DNA of 64,000 nucleotides from Flavobacteriaceae bacterium UBA1682. GTDB taxonomy: Bacteria > Bacteroidota > Bacteroidia > Flavobacteriales > Flavobacteriaceae. The translations under genes and the position numbers were made by a program. Location: assembly GCA_002320285.1 (NCBI GenBank), contig DCKE01000029.1:28514-92513 (forward strand), read 5' to 3'. Below, piece after piece: positions 35,500 to 43,861 of the stretch (position 1 is the first letter of the stretch; the number at the start of each line of letters is the position of its first letter). The notes below the pieces were generated by a model. That model made no database searches and was not told where the DNA came from. It worked only from the letters and a program-made list of their open reading frames with translations.

Positions 35500-36405
35500 A
35501 TGAAAATTTTGATAACTGGTGCCACGGGGTTTATAGGTAGTTCTTTAACATCGTATTTATTGAGTAAGGGTTATACGGTTAACTATCTGACAACAGATAG
35601 AGACAAGATAAAAGATGCAGTACGTTATCATGGGTTTTATTGGAATCCAGCAAAATCTTCTTTTGACTTGAAGGCTTTAGATGGTGTTGATGTTGTTGTG
35701 CATCTGGCAGGAGCTAGTATTTCAAAAAGATGGACGTCGAGAAATAAGCAACAAATGATTGACAGTAGAATCAATTCTACCAGATTCCTTTATCAGACCT
35801 TAAAAGAGCAAAAGCATCAGGTTAAACAGTTAATTGGGGCCTCTGCTATTGGTATCTATCAAGATAGTTTAGATTATATTCATCAAGAGGACTCGCTACG
35901 CGTTGACGCTGATTTTTTAGGTGATTTGGTGACCCAATGGGAAGCTGAAAACAAGAAATTCGAAGAATTGGGGATATGGGTTTGCCTGCTTCGAATCGGA
36001 ATGGTGTTGTCTAAAAATGATGGAGCATTGCCAGAGTTGGTAAAACCTATTGAGCGATATTACGGAGCGGTATTGGGATCAGGTGAACAAATCCATTCAT
36101 GGATACATAGAGAAGATCTGATTTACTTGTTTGAATATGCCATTAGTCATCAACTTGAAGGCGTATATAATGCCGTATCTCCACATCCGATTACGCAACG
36201 TGAATTGGTCATGGACTTAAAAACCATTTTAAAGAAGCCGGTCTTTTTTCCACGAATCCCTACTGTGATTCTAAAATTGATTTTAGGCGAACGACATATT
36301 TTAGTTACAGGAAGTCAAAACGTCAGTTCGCAGAAGGCTTTAAATGCCGGTTTTGAGTTTAAATTTCCAGAAATCAAAATGGCTTTGACAAATCTATTAA
36401 AATAA
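35500..36405 (+). CDS. TIGR01777 family NAD-dependent epimerase/SDR-like protein
   Basis: 301 residues. Extended-SDR Rossmann motif ITGATGFIGSSL at the N-terminus, VVVHLAGASISKRWTSRNKQQM (a TIGR01777 hallmark), SRINSTRFL, and a C-terminal DUF1731-type segment (PRIPTVILKLILGER and a QNVSSQKALNAGFEFKFP ending). The family includes YfcH and a cell-division-inhibitor-like SulA homologue by name only. The substrate is unknown. Confidence 0.9.
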   Translation: MKILITGATGFIGSSLTSYLLSKGYTVNYLTTDRDKIKDAVRYHGFYWNPAKSSFDLKALDGVDVVVHLAGASISKRWTSRNKQQMIDSRINSTRFLYQTLKEQKHQVKQLIGASAIGIYQDSLDYIHQEDSLRVDADFLGDLVTQWEAENKKFEELGIWVCLLRIGMVLSKNDGALPELVKPIERYYGAVLGSGEQIHSWIHREDLIYLFEYAISHQLEGVYNAVSPHPITQRELVMDLKTILKKPVFFPRIPTVILKLILGERHILVTGSQNVSSQKALNAGFEFKFPEIKMALTNLLK

Positions 36406-36436
36406 AAAAAGAGTTCTATTTATAGAACTCTTTTTT
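36404..36436. terminator. Bidirectional terminator
   Basis: Stem GAGTTCTA (36411-36418) with TAGAACTC (36423-36430), flanked by A-run and T-run, between the convergent TIGR01777 and YceI genes. Confidence 0.9.
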
Positions 36437-36470
36437 CGTCATATGTAATTAAGCTAGTTTGTAAGATGAA

Positions 36471-37142
36471 TTATTTAGTAGCTTTTACATGAAGTTTTAT
36501 AAGGATATCATCATTGATAGCTTTGTCTCCTAAGTTGTCAAAAACAGAATTAGAATTGAAAGAGATGTTCCATTGTGTTCTGTTGATAGCGAACTCATCA
36601 GCATGAATCATTACTTCATTGTCAGTAACGGTAATCATTGCTGGGAATTTAATCGCTTTAGTAACATCTTTTAAGGTTAAGTTACCAGAAACAATACTTT
36701 TTCCATTTTCTTCTGTGATAGAAGTGATTTCAAAAGTTCCTTGTGGATATTTATTTACATTAAAGAAATGATCGGTTGCTTCTTCTTTACCCGTTCCTTT
36801 TAAGTGAGCTTCTAAGTCTTCTTTTCCGTCTCCAGCTTTAAGATCTTCAACAGCTATAGATTTCATATCAAAAACGATTTTACCATTTTCGATTTTACCG
36901 TCTTTTACATTGATTTCACCGTTGGCAATACTAATGGTTCCGTGGTGTTTACCTCCAGTTAATTTGGATCCAGTCCATTCTACTTTTGAATCAGCAGTTG
37001 CGATAGTAAAAGGTGTTGCGTCTTTCGAAGCCTCTGTACTTTCAATAGTATCAGTAGTATCTACAGTGTTTTTAGGATCGTTTTTACATGCTGTCAAACT
37101 TAAAGCAGCAAAGGCAAATAAAGTAATTACATTTTTTTTCAT
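36471..37142 (-). CDS. YceI-family lipoprotein
   Basis: 223 residues with a lipoprotein signal (lipobox LTAC, Cys19) and a low-complexity Thr/Asp linker. The lipocalin-like YceI barrel follows, with SKVEWTGSKLTGGKHHGTI, EATDHFFNVNKYPQGTFEI and the AFTVNR-like ending EFAINRTQWNI. YceI proteins bind polyisoprenoid-like lipids in the periplasm. It is monocistronic and convergent with TIGR01777. Confidence 0.9.
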   Translation of the reverse strand: MKKNVITLFAFAALSLTACKNDPKNTVDTTDTIESTEASKDATPFTIATADSKVEWTGSKLTGGKHHGTISIANGEINVKDGKIENGKIVFDMKSIAVEDLKAGDGKEDLEAHLKGTGKEEATDHFFNVNKYPQGTFEITSITEENGKSIVSGNLTLKDVTKAIKFPAMITVTDNEVMIHADEFAINRTQWNISFNSNSVFDNLGDKAINDDILIKLHVKATK

Positions 37143-37258
37143 AGTTAAATTTGATTTTATTTATAGCAAACATATCAATTAAATATCAATTTTCATTTAA
37201 AAAAGTGCAAAAATCGATCGGTTAATGATTTTATAATATATCGTTAGAGGTGTGTATA

Positions 37259-37299
37259 GTGTCAAAATGGCACGACCAATCAAATTGGCAGTACTTTTG
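37259..37299 (+). promoter_or_regulatory. grpE-dnaJ promoter with candidate heat-shock operator
   Basis: GTGTCA-AAA-TGGCAC (37259-37273), a near-palindrome, is followed from the end of TGGCA by 19 bases and the -7 box TACTTTTG (37292-37299). The palindrome sits over the -33 position, as in htpG. No CIRCE element is present. Confidence 0.65.
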
Positions 37300-37345
37300 C
37301 ATACTAGGTTTGTAAGTATAATAGAAAAAAATAAAAGTTGATAAT

Positions 37346-37888
37346 ATGAGCACTGAAAACAAAGACATTAATAAAGATCAAGAAGAGGTGATTCAAGAAG
37401 TTAATACTGTTGAGAACCTTGATGATAATCAAGATGTTGAAAAACCTGAGTTAGTTGTTGAAGAAGAATTAGCGAAGGAGAAAGATAAGTTTTTAAGACT
37501 ATTTGCAGAGTTTGAAAACTATAAAAAACGTACTTCCAGAGAACGTATGGAGCTTTTTAAAACTGCCAATGAAGAAGTTTTGGTTGCATTATTGCCAATT
37601 TTGGATGATTTTGACAGAGCTTTGATTGAAATGGCAAAAATAGAAAGTCAAGAGAATCTGGTAGGAGTTTCTTTGATCTCAAATAAATTCCGTGATATAT
37701 TATCTTCAAAAGGTTTAACAGAAGTTCCTTTGGTAATTGGAGATGCTTTTAGCGCTGATCAAGCGGAAGCGATTACTCAGATTCCAGCTGGAGATAAAAT
37801 GAAAGGTAAAATAGTAGATGTAATTGAAAAGGGTTATCAATTGGGTGATAAAATCATCCGATTCCCAAAAGTTGTTATCGGACAATAA
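37346..37888 (+). CDS. grpE: Nucleotide exchange factor GrpE
   Basis: 180 residues. An acidic N-terminal tail and long coiled coil (about 35-85, with LRLFAEFENYKKRTSRER) are followed by the beta domain (KGLTEVPLVIGDAFSADQAEAI ... KVVIGQ). It releases ADP from DnaK. The gene is followed 34 bases later by dnaJ. dnaK is not in the window. Heat-shock control is suggested by the operator at 37259. Confidence 0.95.
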   Translation: MSTENKDINKDQEEVIQEVNTVENLDDNQDVEKPELVVEEELAKEKDKFLRLFAEFENYKKRTSRERMELFKTANEEVLVALLPILDDFDRALIEMAKIESQENLVGVSLISNKFRDILSSKGLTEVPLVIGDAFSADQAEAITQIPAGDKMKGKIVDVIEKGYQLGDKIIRFPKVVIGQ

Positions 37889-37922
37889 AATTTAGATTAC
37901 ACAATAAAATAGTAGATTTCAA

Positions 37923-39035
37923 ATGAAACAAGATTATTACGAAATATTAGGTATTGATAGAAGCGCAGATGCCGCTGCGATAAAAAAAGCTTATCGAAAA
38001 AAAGCGATTGATCATCATCCTGATAAAAATCAGGGCGATGCCACAGCTGAGGAGAAATTTAAGCTAGCAGCAGAAGCTTACGAAGTTTTAAGTGATCCGG
38101 ATAAGAAAGCGCGTTATGACCAATACGGACATGCGGCCTTTGAAGGTGGCGGTGGATACGGCGGCGGCGGCAATCATATGAATATGGATGATATCTTTAG
38201 TCAGTTTGGAGATATTTTCGGTGGCGGCGGTTTCGGCGGTTTTGGCGGAGGCGCTCAACAACGAAGAGTTAAAGGTACCAGTCTGCGCATCAAAGTCAAA
38301 TTGACTTTGGAGGATATTGCTAATGGTGTTGAGAAAAAGGTCAAAGTGAAAAGAAAAGTACAAGCAAAAGGAGTGACCTTTAAGAGTTGTCCAACTTGTA
38401 ACGGTACTGGACAAGTCACTAAGATTGCCAATACTATTTTGGGTAGAATGCAAACGTCAGCACCTTGTCATGTTTGTGGTGGTGCCGGTCAAATATTGGA
38501 TAGTAAACCAGCAGGTGCTGATGCACAAGGTATGGTGATGGATGAAGAAACCGTTTCTATCAAAATTCCTGCAGGTGTAGTTGATGGTATGCAATTAAAG
38601 GTTTCTGGTAAAGGAAACGAAGCTCCGGGTAGCAATAGCGTACCTGGTGATTTAATCGTTGTCATTGAGGAAATCGAGCATGAGAAATTAAAACGCGAAG
38701 GAGAGAATATACATTATGATCTGTATATCAGTTTTGCAGAAGCTGCCTTAGGCGGTTCTAAAGAAATTGAAGCAGTTAATGGACGAGTGCGAATCAAACT
38801 CGAAGAGGGGATTCAATCCGGAAAAATCCTTCGTTTAAAAGGAAAAGGTTTGCCTAGCGTAAATCGATATGGAACGGGTGATTTATTGGTCCATGTTAAC
38901 GTATGGACGCCTAAAACACTAAATAAAGAACAAAAAGAATTTTTCGAAAAGATGAAAGATCACGAAAATTTCGTGCCACATCCCGGAAAGTCTGACAAAT
39001 CTTTTTTTGAAAAAGTAAAAGAAATGTTTTCGTAA
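37923..39035 (+). CDS. dnaJ: Molecular chaperone DnaJ with a reduced zinc domain
   Basis: 370 residues. J domain with HPD at 32-34, a Gly/Phe-rich linker (about 75-115), then the zinc domain. Only two CxxCxGxG motifs are present, CPTCNGTG (from residue 156) and CHVCGGAG (from 182), corresponding to motifs 2 and 3 of E. coli DnaJ, the pair that forms zinc centre II. Motifs 1 and 4 (zinc centre I) are missing. The C-terminal substrate-binding domains are complete (VKIPAGVVDGMQLKVSGKG-like). Co-chaperone of DnaK. Confidence 0.96.
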   Translation: MKQDYYEILGIDRSADAAAIKKAYRKKAIDHHPDKNQGDATAEEKFKLAAEAYEVLSDPDKKARYDQYGHAAFEGGGGYGGGGNHMNMDDIFSQFGDIFGGGGFGGFGGGAQQRRVKGTSLRIKVKLTLEDIANGVEKKVKVKRKVQAKGVTFKSCPTCNGTGQVTKIANTILGRMQTSAPCHVCGGAGQILDSKPAGADAQGMVMDEETVSIKIPAGVVDGMQLKVSGKGNEAPGSNSVPGDLIVVIEEIEHEKLKREGENIHYDLYISFAEAALGGSKEIEAVNGRVRIKLEEGIQSGKILRLKGKGLPSVNRYGTGDLLVHVNVWTPKTLNKEQKEFFEKMKDHENFVPHPGKSDKSFFEKVKEMFS

Positions 39036-39105
39036 TATGGAAAAAAAGTTTTATATTTGGACAACACTTATAAAACGGTGGATTTTCTTTTTCATAGCAA
39101 TTTTT

Positions 39106-39145
39106 CCCATCCTTATTTATTTTTAAATAAGGATGGGTTTTTTTT
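39106..39145 (+). terminator. dnaJ terminator
   Basis: Fourteen-base perfect stem CCCATCCTTATTTA (39106-39119) with its complement (39124-39137), loop TTTT, then a run of eight T. Confidence 0.95.
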
Positions 39146-39226
39146 GGACTTTTCGATTTGGTTTACACTACTTATTCTAAATATAGATAAAAAAAACTAC
39201 TTTTACAAAATAAACTTACGCGCATA

Positions 39227-40144
39227 ATGAATCCCATATTAGAAGTTCAAAATGTTGTTAAACGATATGCCGATAAAACGGCTTTAAATCAGGTATCATT
39301 AAGTATACCCAAAGGAAGTATTTATGGGCTACTTGGACCCAATGGAGCCGGTAAGACTTCGTTGATTCGAATCATAAATCAAATCACCTTACCAGACGAA
39401 GGACAGATACTATTAGACGGTGAATTACTTGGGCCGAAACACATTAAACACATTGGCTATATGCCCGAAGAGCGTGGTTTGTACAAAACCATGAAAGTTG
39501 GAGAGCAAGCTTTGTATTTGGCTCAATTAAAAGGACTTACTAAAGAGGAGGCCAAAAGACAACTGGAGTATTGGTTTGAAAAACTCGAAATTCAAGGATG
39601 GTGGAACAAAAAGATACAAGAACTGTCGAAAGGAATGGCACAAAAGATCCAATTCGTGGTGACCGTATTACATCAACCCAAATTATTGATCTTTGACGAA
39701 CCTTTTTCAGGTTTTGATCCGGTAAATGCCAATATTATAAAAGATGAAATTCTAGAATTGCAAAGGAAGGGGTCTACGATTATTTTTTCAACACACCGTA
39801 TGGAAAGCGTTGAGGAAATGTGTGACCATATCGCTTTAATCCATCAATCGAATAAATTGATCGAAGGGAAATTAGTCGATGTAAAAAAACAATTTAGAAC
39901 CAATACCTATCAAGTTGGGATAATTTCTAGCCAAGTCGAAAAATTAATGTTTGATTTAACCCAACATTTCTCAGTCTCACAGACCAGTTTTAAATCGCTA
40001 AACAACGAATTGCAACTGGAGATTGAATTGGGCAAATCAGCGCCAAATGACTTGCTTCAGCTTTTAGTACTCAATGGTCAAGTAACCCATTTTGTAGAAA
40101 AAATACCTACTGTAAATGACATTTTTATCCAAACTGTAAGTTAA
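39227..40144 (+). CDS. ABC transporter ATP-binding protein
   Basis: 305 residues. Walker A GPNGAGKTS, Q-loop around YMPEERGLYKTM, signature LSKGMAQKIQ (variant of LSGGQ), Walker B LLIFDEPFSGFDP and the H-loop STHRME. The C-terminal extension (about 215-305) is typical of ABC-2/NatA-like exporters. It pairs with the permease that starts four bases after its stop. The substrate is unknown; in NatAB-like systems it is sodium. Confidence 0.92.
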   Translation: MNPILEVQNVVKRYADKTALNQVSLSIPKGSIYGLLGPNGAGKTSLIRIINQITLPDEGQILLDGELLGPKHIKHIGYMPEERGLYKTMKVGEQALYLAQLKGLTKEEAKRQLEYWFEKLEIQGWWNKKIQELSKGMAQKIQFVVTVLHQPKLLIFDEPFSGFDPVNANIIKDEILELQRKGSTIIFSTHRMESVEEMCDHIALIHQSNKLIEGKLVDVKKQFRTNTYQVGIISSQVEKLMFDLTQHFSVSQTSFKSLNNELQLEIELGKSAPNDLLQLLVLNGQVTHFVEKIPTVNDIFIQTVS

Positions 40145-40148
40145 TATA

Positions 40149-41450
40149 ATGAGTATTCTAACTTTAATAATAAAGAGAGAATTTATTGCCAAAGTGCGCA
40201 ATAAATCTTTTATCGTGATGACTTTTTTAAGTCCGGTTATATTTGTGTTATTGTCTTTTTTAATCGCTTACCTCAGTACGATGAAAGCCGATGTTAAAAA
40301 GATTGCGATACACGATGAGACGGGATATTTTGTCGATCATTTTGAGAACACGGAATTGTATGAATTTCATAACTTGTCTGCTATTGATATTAAAATTATC
40401 AAAGACAGTATCAATACAGAAGCTTATGAAGGCTTGTTGTATATTCCTAAAACAACTAATATTTCTGATTTAGAGAAGGGAATCCAATATATTTCGAATG
40501 AAAGCCCTAGTATTGGTTTTATTACAAAAATCGAAGGAGTTATTGCCAATGAAATCACTACTTATAATGTAATGAAGTCGGGTATGGATTTGAAGTTAAT
40601 CGAGTCCACTAAAGCAAAGGTTGATTTGACTTTGGAAAAAGCTTCGGGTGAGGCCACTGTAAAAGGCTTGAATGAGATGAAAATCATTATAGGAGGGCTA
40701 TTTGGTTACCTTATTATGATGTTTATTATTATCTACGGAAATTTGGTAATGCGAAGCGTTATCGAAGAAAAAACCAATAGAATTATTGAGATTATCATTT
40801 CCTCTGTTAAGCCGTTTCAGTTGATGATGGGGAAAATTATAGGGACTTCGATGGCCGGTATTTTACAATTTTCGATTTGGGCTATCATTGGAGGGTTCTT
40901 GTTGTTTGTTATATCAGCCGTATTTGGCATAAATGCAACGACCAATGTCGCAAATGTACCGTTGGATGGGATGGTATCTGAAAATGCCATCTTAAATGCG
41001 CAAAACTATCTGACAGAATTTTTGAATTTACCGATTTTTTCGATGGTTTGTTATTTCTTCTTGTTTTTTATAGGAGGGTATTTCTTATATAGTTCTCTTT
41101 ATGCTGCTATAGGTGCAGCGGTAGACAGTGAGACCGATACACAACAGTTTTTGTTGCCAATTATGTTACCTTTGATGTTGGGAGTTTATGTTGGTTTTTT
41201 TACAGTGATCAACAATCCTCATGGAACGGTAGCTACAGTTTTTTCGATGATACCATTTACCTCACCGATTGTTATGTTGATGCGTATTCCATTTGGAGTG
41301 CCTTGGTGGCAGATTGCTATTTCCTTGCTCATTTTGTTTGGAACCTTCTTTTTAGTGGTTTGGTTTGCAGCTAAGGTTTATAGAATTGGTATTTTGATGT
41401 ACGGAAAACGTCCATCGTGGAGAGAATTGTATAAATGGTTAAAATATTAA
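40149..41450 (+). CDS. ABC-2 family permease (NatB-like)
   Basis: 433 residues. One N-terminal transmembrane helix (about 22-45), a large extracytoplasmic domain (about 46-175) and then five or six helices (about 178-200, 225-255, 295-330, 345-385, 395-420). The motif YGNLVMRSVIEEKTNRIIEIIISSVKP is characteristic of ABC-2 permeases with a NatB/YhaP arrangement. It forms an exporter with the upstream ATPase. Confidence 0.88.
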   Translation: MSILTLIIKREFIAKVRNKSFIVMTFLSPVIFVLLSFLIAYLSTMKADVKKIAIHDETGYFVDHFENTELYEFHNLSAIDIKIIKDSINTEAYEGLLYIPKTTNISDLEKGIQYISNESPSIGFITKIEGVIANEITTYNVMKSGMDLKLIESTKAKVDLTLEKASGEATVKGLNEMKIIIGGLFGYLIMMFIIIYGNLVMRSVIEEKTNRIIEIIISSVKPFQLMMGKIIGTSMAGILQFSIWAIIGGFLLFVISAVFGINATTNVANVPLDGMVSENAILNAQNYLTEFLNLPIFSMVCYFFLFFIGGYFLYSSLYAAIGAAVDSETDTQQFLLPIMLPLMLGVYVGFFTVINNPHGTVATVFSMIPFTSPIVMLMRIPFGVPWWQIAISLLILFGTFFLVVWFAAKVYRIGILMYGKRPSWRELYKWLKY

Positions 41451-41490
41451 GTGGACCACTTAAAAAAAATATTTTCTAATACAACAAAGA

Positions 41491-42666
41491 ATGATGTCAA
41501 AAATATCTAAAATATTAATTATAGAAGATGAAGCCTCTATCAGACGTGTTTTGACACGAATACTTACGGAGGAGAATGAAAACTATAAAGTGGACGAAGC
41601 AGAAGATGGACTGATCGGATTGGAGAAAATTCAAGCAGAAGATTATGATTTGGTCATTTGTGATATCAAGATGCCGAAAATGGACGGAGAAGAAGTTTTG
41701 ATTGAAGTCAAAAAAATCAAACCGGAGATTTCGATGATTATGATTTCTGGACATGGTGATCTGGAGACTGCAGTTAATACGATGCGTCTTGGTGCCTTTG
41801 ATTATATTTCAAAACCACCAGATTTAAATCGCCTACTCAATACAGTGCGCAATGCTTTAGATAATAAACATCTGGTTGTAGAGAATAAGATTCTAAAAAA
41901 GAAGGTCAGTAAAAACTACGAGATTATCGGTGAAAGCAAAGCTTTGGGTCAGATTAAAGAGATGATTGAGAAGGTAGCTCCCACCGATGCGAGAGTTTTA
42001 ATTACAGGTGCTAATGGTACAGGAAAAGAATTAGTAGCACATCAGTTGCATGAAAAAAGTGAGCGTGCAGCGTTTCCTTTAATCGAAGTAAACTGTGCGG
42101 CGATTCCATCGGAATTGATCGAAAGTGAATTGTTTGGACACGTCAAGGGAGCTTTTACATCTGCTGTAAAGGATAGGGCAGGTAAATTTGAGGCAGCAAA
42201 CAAGGGTACGATTTTTTTGGATGAGATTGGCGATATGAGTCTTTCTGCTCAGGCAAAGGTTTTGAGAGCGTTACAGGAAAATGTGATTAGTAGAGTAGGC
42301 GCAGATAAAGATGTGAAAATAGATGTTAGGGTTATTGCTGCAACCAATAAAGATTTAAAGAAAGAAATTGAGGAGGGAAGATTTCGAGAAGATTTATACC
42401 ATCGATTAGCTGTAATCTTGATTAAGGTACCGGCATTAAATGACAGGAGAGAAGATATTCCGTTGTTGATTGAACATTTCTCCGAGAAAATTGCAGTCGA
42501 ATACGGTACTTCGGCAAAGTATTTTCAGCCAGAGGCCATCGCTTTATTACAGGAATATGATTGGACCGGAAACATTCGAGAGCTGCGCAATGTCGTAGAG
42601 CGATTGATTATTTTAGGTGGGAAAGAAATTTCCAAAGAAGATGTACAGTTATTTGCAAGTAAATAG
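41491..42666 (+). CDS. Sigma-54-type response regulator lacking the DNA-binding domain
   Basis: 391 residues: receiver domain (about 6-120, phospho-acceptor Asp58 in VICDIKMPKMDG) and sigma-54 AAA+ domain (Walker A GANGTGKE from 173, Walker B IFLDEIGDMS, arginine fingers in EEGRFREDLYHRL). The sigma-54 contact loop reads GAFTSA (from 220) rather than GAFTGA. The chain ends at KEISKEDVQLFASK, where NtrC-like proteins would continue with a Fis-type HTH. It may act from solution on sigma-54 or as an adapter. The pseudo-helicase gene starts five bases later. Confidence 0.92.
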   Translation: MMSKISKILIIEDEASIRRVLTRILTEENENYKVDEAEDGLIGLEKIQAEDYDLVICDIKMPKMDGEEVLIEVKKIKPEISMIMISGHGDLETAVNTMRLGAFDYISKPPDLNRLLNTVRNALDNKHLVVENKILKKKVSKNYEIIGESKALGQIKEMIEKVAPTDARVLITGANGTGKELVAHQLHEKSERAAFPLIEVNCAAIPSELIESELFGHVKGAFTSAVKDRAGKFEAANKGTIFLDEIGDMSLSAQAKVLRALQENVISRVGADKDVKIDVRVIAATNKDLKKEIEEGRFREDLYHRLAVILIKVPALNDRREDIPLLIEHFSEKIAVEYGTSAKYFQPEAIALLQEYDWTGNIRELRNVVERLIILGGKEISKEDVQLFASK

Positions 42667-42671
42667 ATAAA

Positions 42672-43286
42672 ATGAAATTAAAAAAGATTAATATAGAGTT
42701 AGAGGAGGCGTTGATCGGTCTTTCTTTAGTAGAACCTACGGCATTGCAAAAGGAAAGCTTTAGCGTGATTAAAAGTGGTGTAGATGTGATTGTTGTGGCA
42801 CCTACCAGAGAGGGTAAATCATTAGCGTTGGCGATCAGTGTTATTCAGAAATTGGAGAAAGCACATTTAATCGCGACTCGTGCATTGGTGGTGGTTAAAA
42901 ATAAAGAACAGGTCTTGGAGATGACGGAACTTTTTGAAAAGTTGACCAAGCGCATGGATTTAAGGGTATATGGGGTTCACAACAACACTGATTTAGATAA
43001 CGACAAAAATATGCTGTCCGAAGGCAATGATATTTTGATTGGAACGATGGAGCGATTAAACAGTATGTTTAGTTCGGCTGGATTTGACGTCAATCAGTTA
43101 AAAATGTTTGTGGTTGATGATGTGGATGAACAGTTAAAACTGCGTTTAGAGCCCAAATTCTTGAGGGTATCTGAAAGCATTGGTAAGACGCAAAGAATTT
43201 ATTTTTCTACTGTCGCGGATGAACGCGTAGAGTCTTTTGTCGATAAAACCTTGACAGAAGATGCTGTGTGGCTTCATTACGAGTAG
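42672..43286 (+). CDS. Single-domain degenerate DEAD-box helicase-like protein
   Basis: 204 residues covering only RecA-like domain 1 of a DEAD/DEAH helicase. Q-motif-like PTALQKESF, motif I as APTREGKS (43-50, Arg-Glu for the usual Gly residues), motif II as DDVD (149-152) instead of DEAD, and motif III as STV (179-181). Domain 2 is absent, so strand unwinding is unlikely; it could bind RNA or ATP or act as a regulator. It is tightly linked to the sigma-54 response regulator. It ends at a shared bidirectional terminator. Confidence 0.82.
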   Translation: MKLKKINIELEEALIGLSLVEPTALQKESFSVIKSGVDVIVVAPTREGKSLALAISVIQKLEKAHLIATRALVVVKNKEQVLEMTELFEKLTKRMDLRVYGVHNNTDLDNDKNMLSEGNDILIGTMERLNSMFSSAGFDVNQLKMFVVDDVDEQLKLRLEPKFLRVSESIGKTQRIYFSTVADERVESFVDKTLTEDAVWLHYE

Positions 43287-43307
43287 CAAAAACCAGAACC
43301 CACAAAA

Positions 43308-43335
43308 AAACCGGTCTTCATTGAAAGACCGGTTT
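43308..43335. terminator. Bidirectional terminator
   Basis: Eleven-base stem AAACCGGTCTT (43308-43318) with AAGACCGGTTT (43325-43335), flanked by A-run and T-run, between the convergent helicase-like and lipoprotein genes. Confidence 0.92.
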
Positions 43336-43348
43336 TTTTTGGTTAATA

Positions 43349-43861
43349 TTATAAAGTAACCGGTGGGCCAGGTACTGGACCAGTTGGCGGGGTTACTGGT
43401 GGAAGTTTTGGTTTGGTATTTTCCATAGGAATTTCTGTTTCCAGTACTTCCGGGTCTGCATTAGGGATAACCCAATACATCAAATAATTCCCATTGAGAT
43501 CTTCTTCTCCCTTTCTAAACTTATAGGTAACTACGGTTTTATGTAGTTTGATTGTTACTTGATAAAACTCTGCACTTTTGTTTTCCTCAACGATGTTGGT
43601 TAAATGAGCGAAATTATGGTTTATAATTTTTTCTTGATAGCAAGAAGTGGTATCGTCTTTTAAAACCTGGCAAAGATTAAAACTAGATAACGTAAATCCT
43701 TTGATACTGCTTGGAACGGTAATGGTCCAAGTACCGTGTGTCCATGCAGGAGGAGTCATTGTAGCCGCTACAGTGGGTACAATGGTATCGGAATCATCGT
43801 CACTGCTACACGATATAAAAAGTAGCGAGACTAAAAGAGTGAGTGTAAGAATTTTTTTCAT
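43349..43861 (-). CDS. Predicted lipoprotein of unknown function
   Basis: 170 residues with a lipoprotein signal (lipobox FISC, Cys18) followed by SSDDDSD, the Ser/Asp-rich linker common in Bacteroidetes surface lipoproteins. A beta-rich body resembles a lipocalin-like fold in layout (GTWTITVPSS start), and the C-terminus is a proline-rich tail (PPVTPPTGPVPGPP). No family was recognised. It is monocistronic and convergent with the helicase-like gene. Confidence 0.75.
   Translation of the reverse strand: MKKILTLTLLVSLLFISCSSDDDSDTIVPTVAATMTPPAWTHGTWTITVPSSIKGFTLSSFNLCQVLKDDTTSCYQEKIINHNFAHLTNIVEENKSAEFYQVTIKLHKTVVTYKFRKGEEDLNGNYLMYWVIPNADPEVLETEIPMENTKPKLPPVTPPTGPVPGPPVTL

Noticed and set aside
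37259..37299. Sigma-54 promoter reading of TGGCAC upstream of grpE
   Set aside because: The -12 TTGC element is not at the required spacing, whereas a -7 box of the primary sigma is at the correct spacing.
32736..43300. Repeated AAAACCAGAACC at about 32738 and 43289 as a dispersed repeat
   Set aside because: Only about 12 bases shared; at the first site it is part of a terminator stem, at the second it is not structured.
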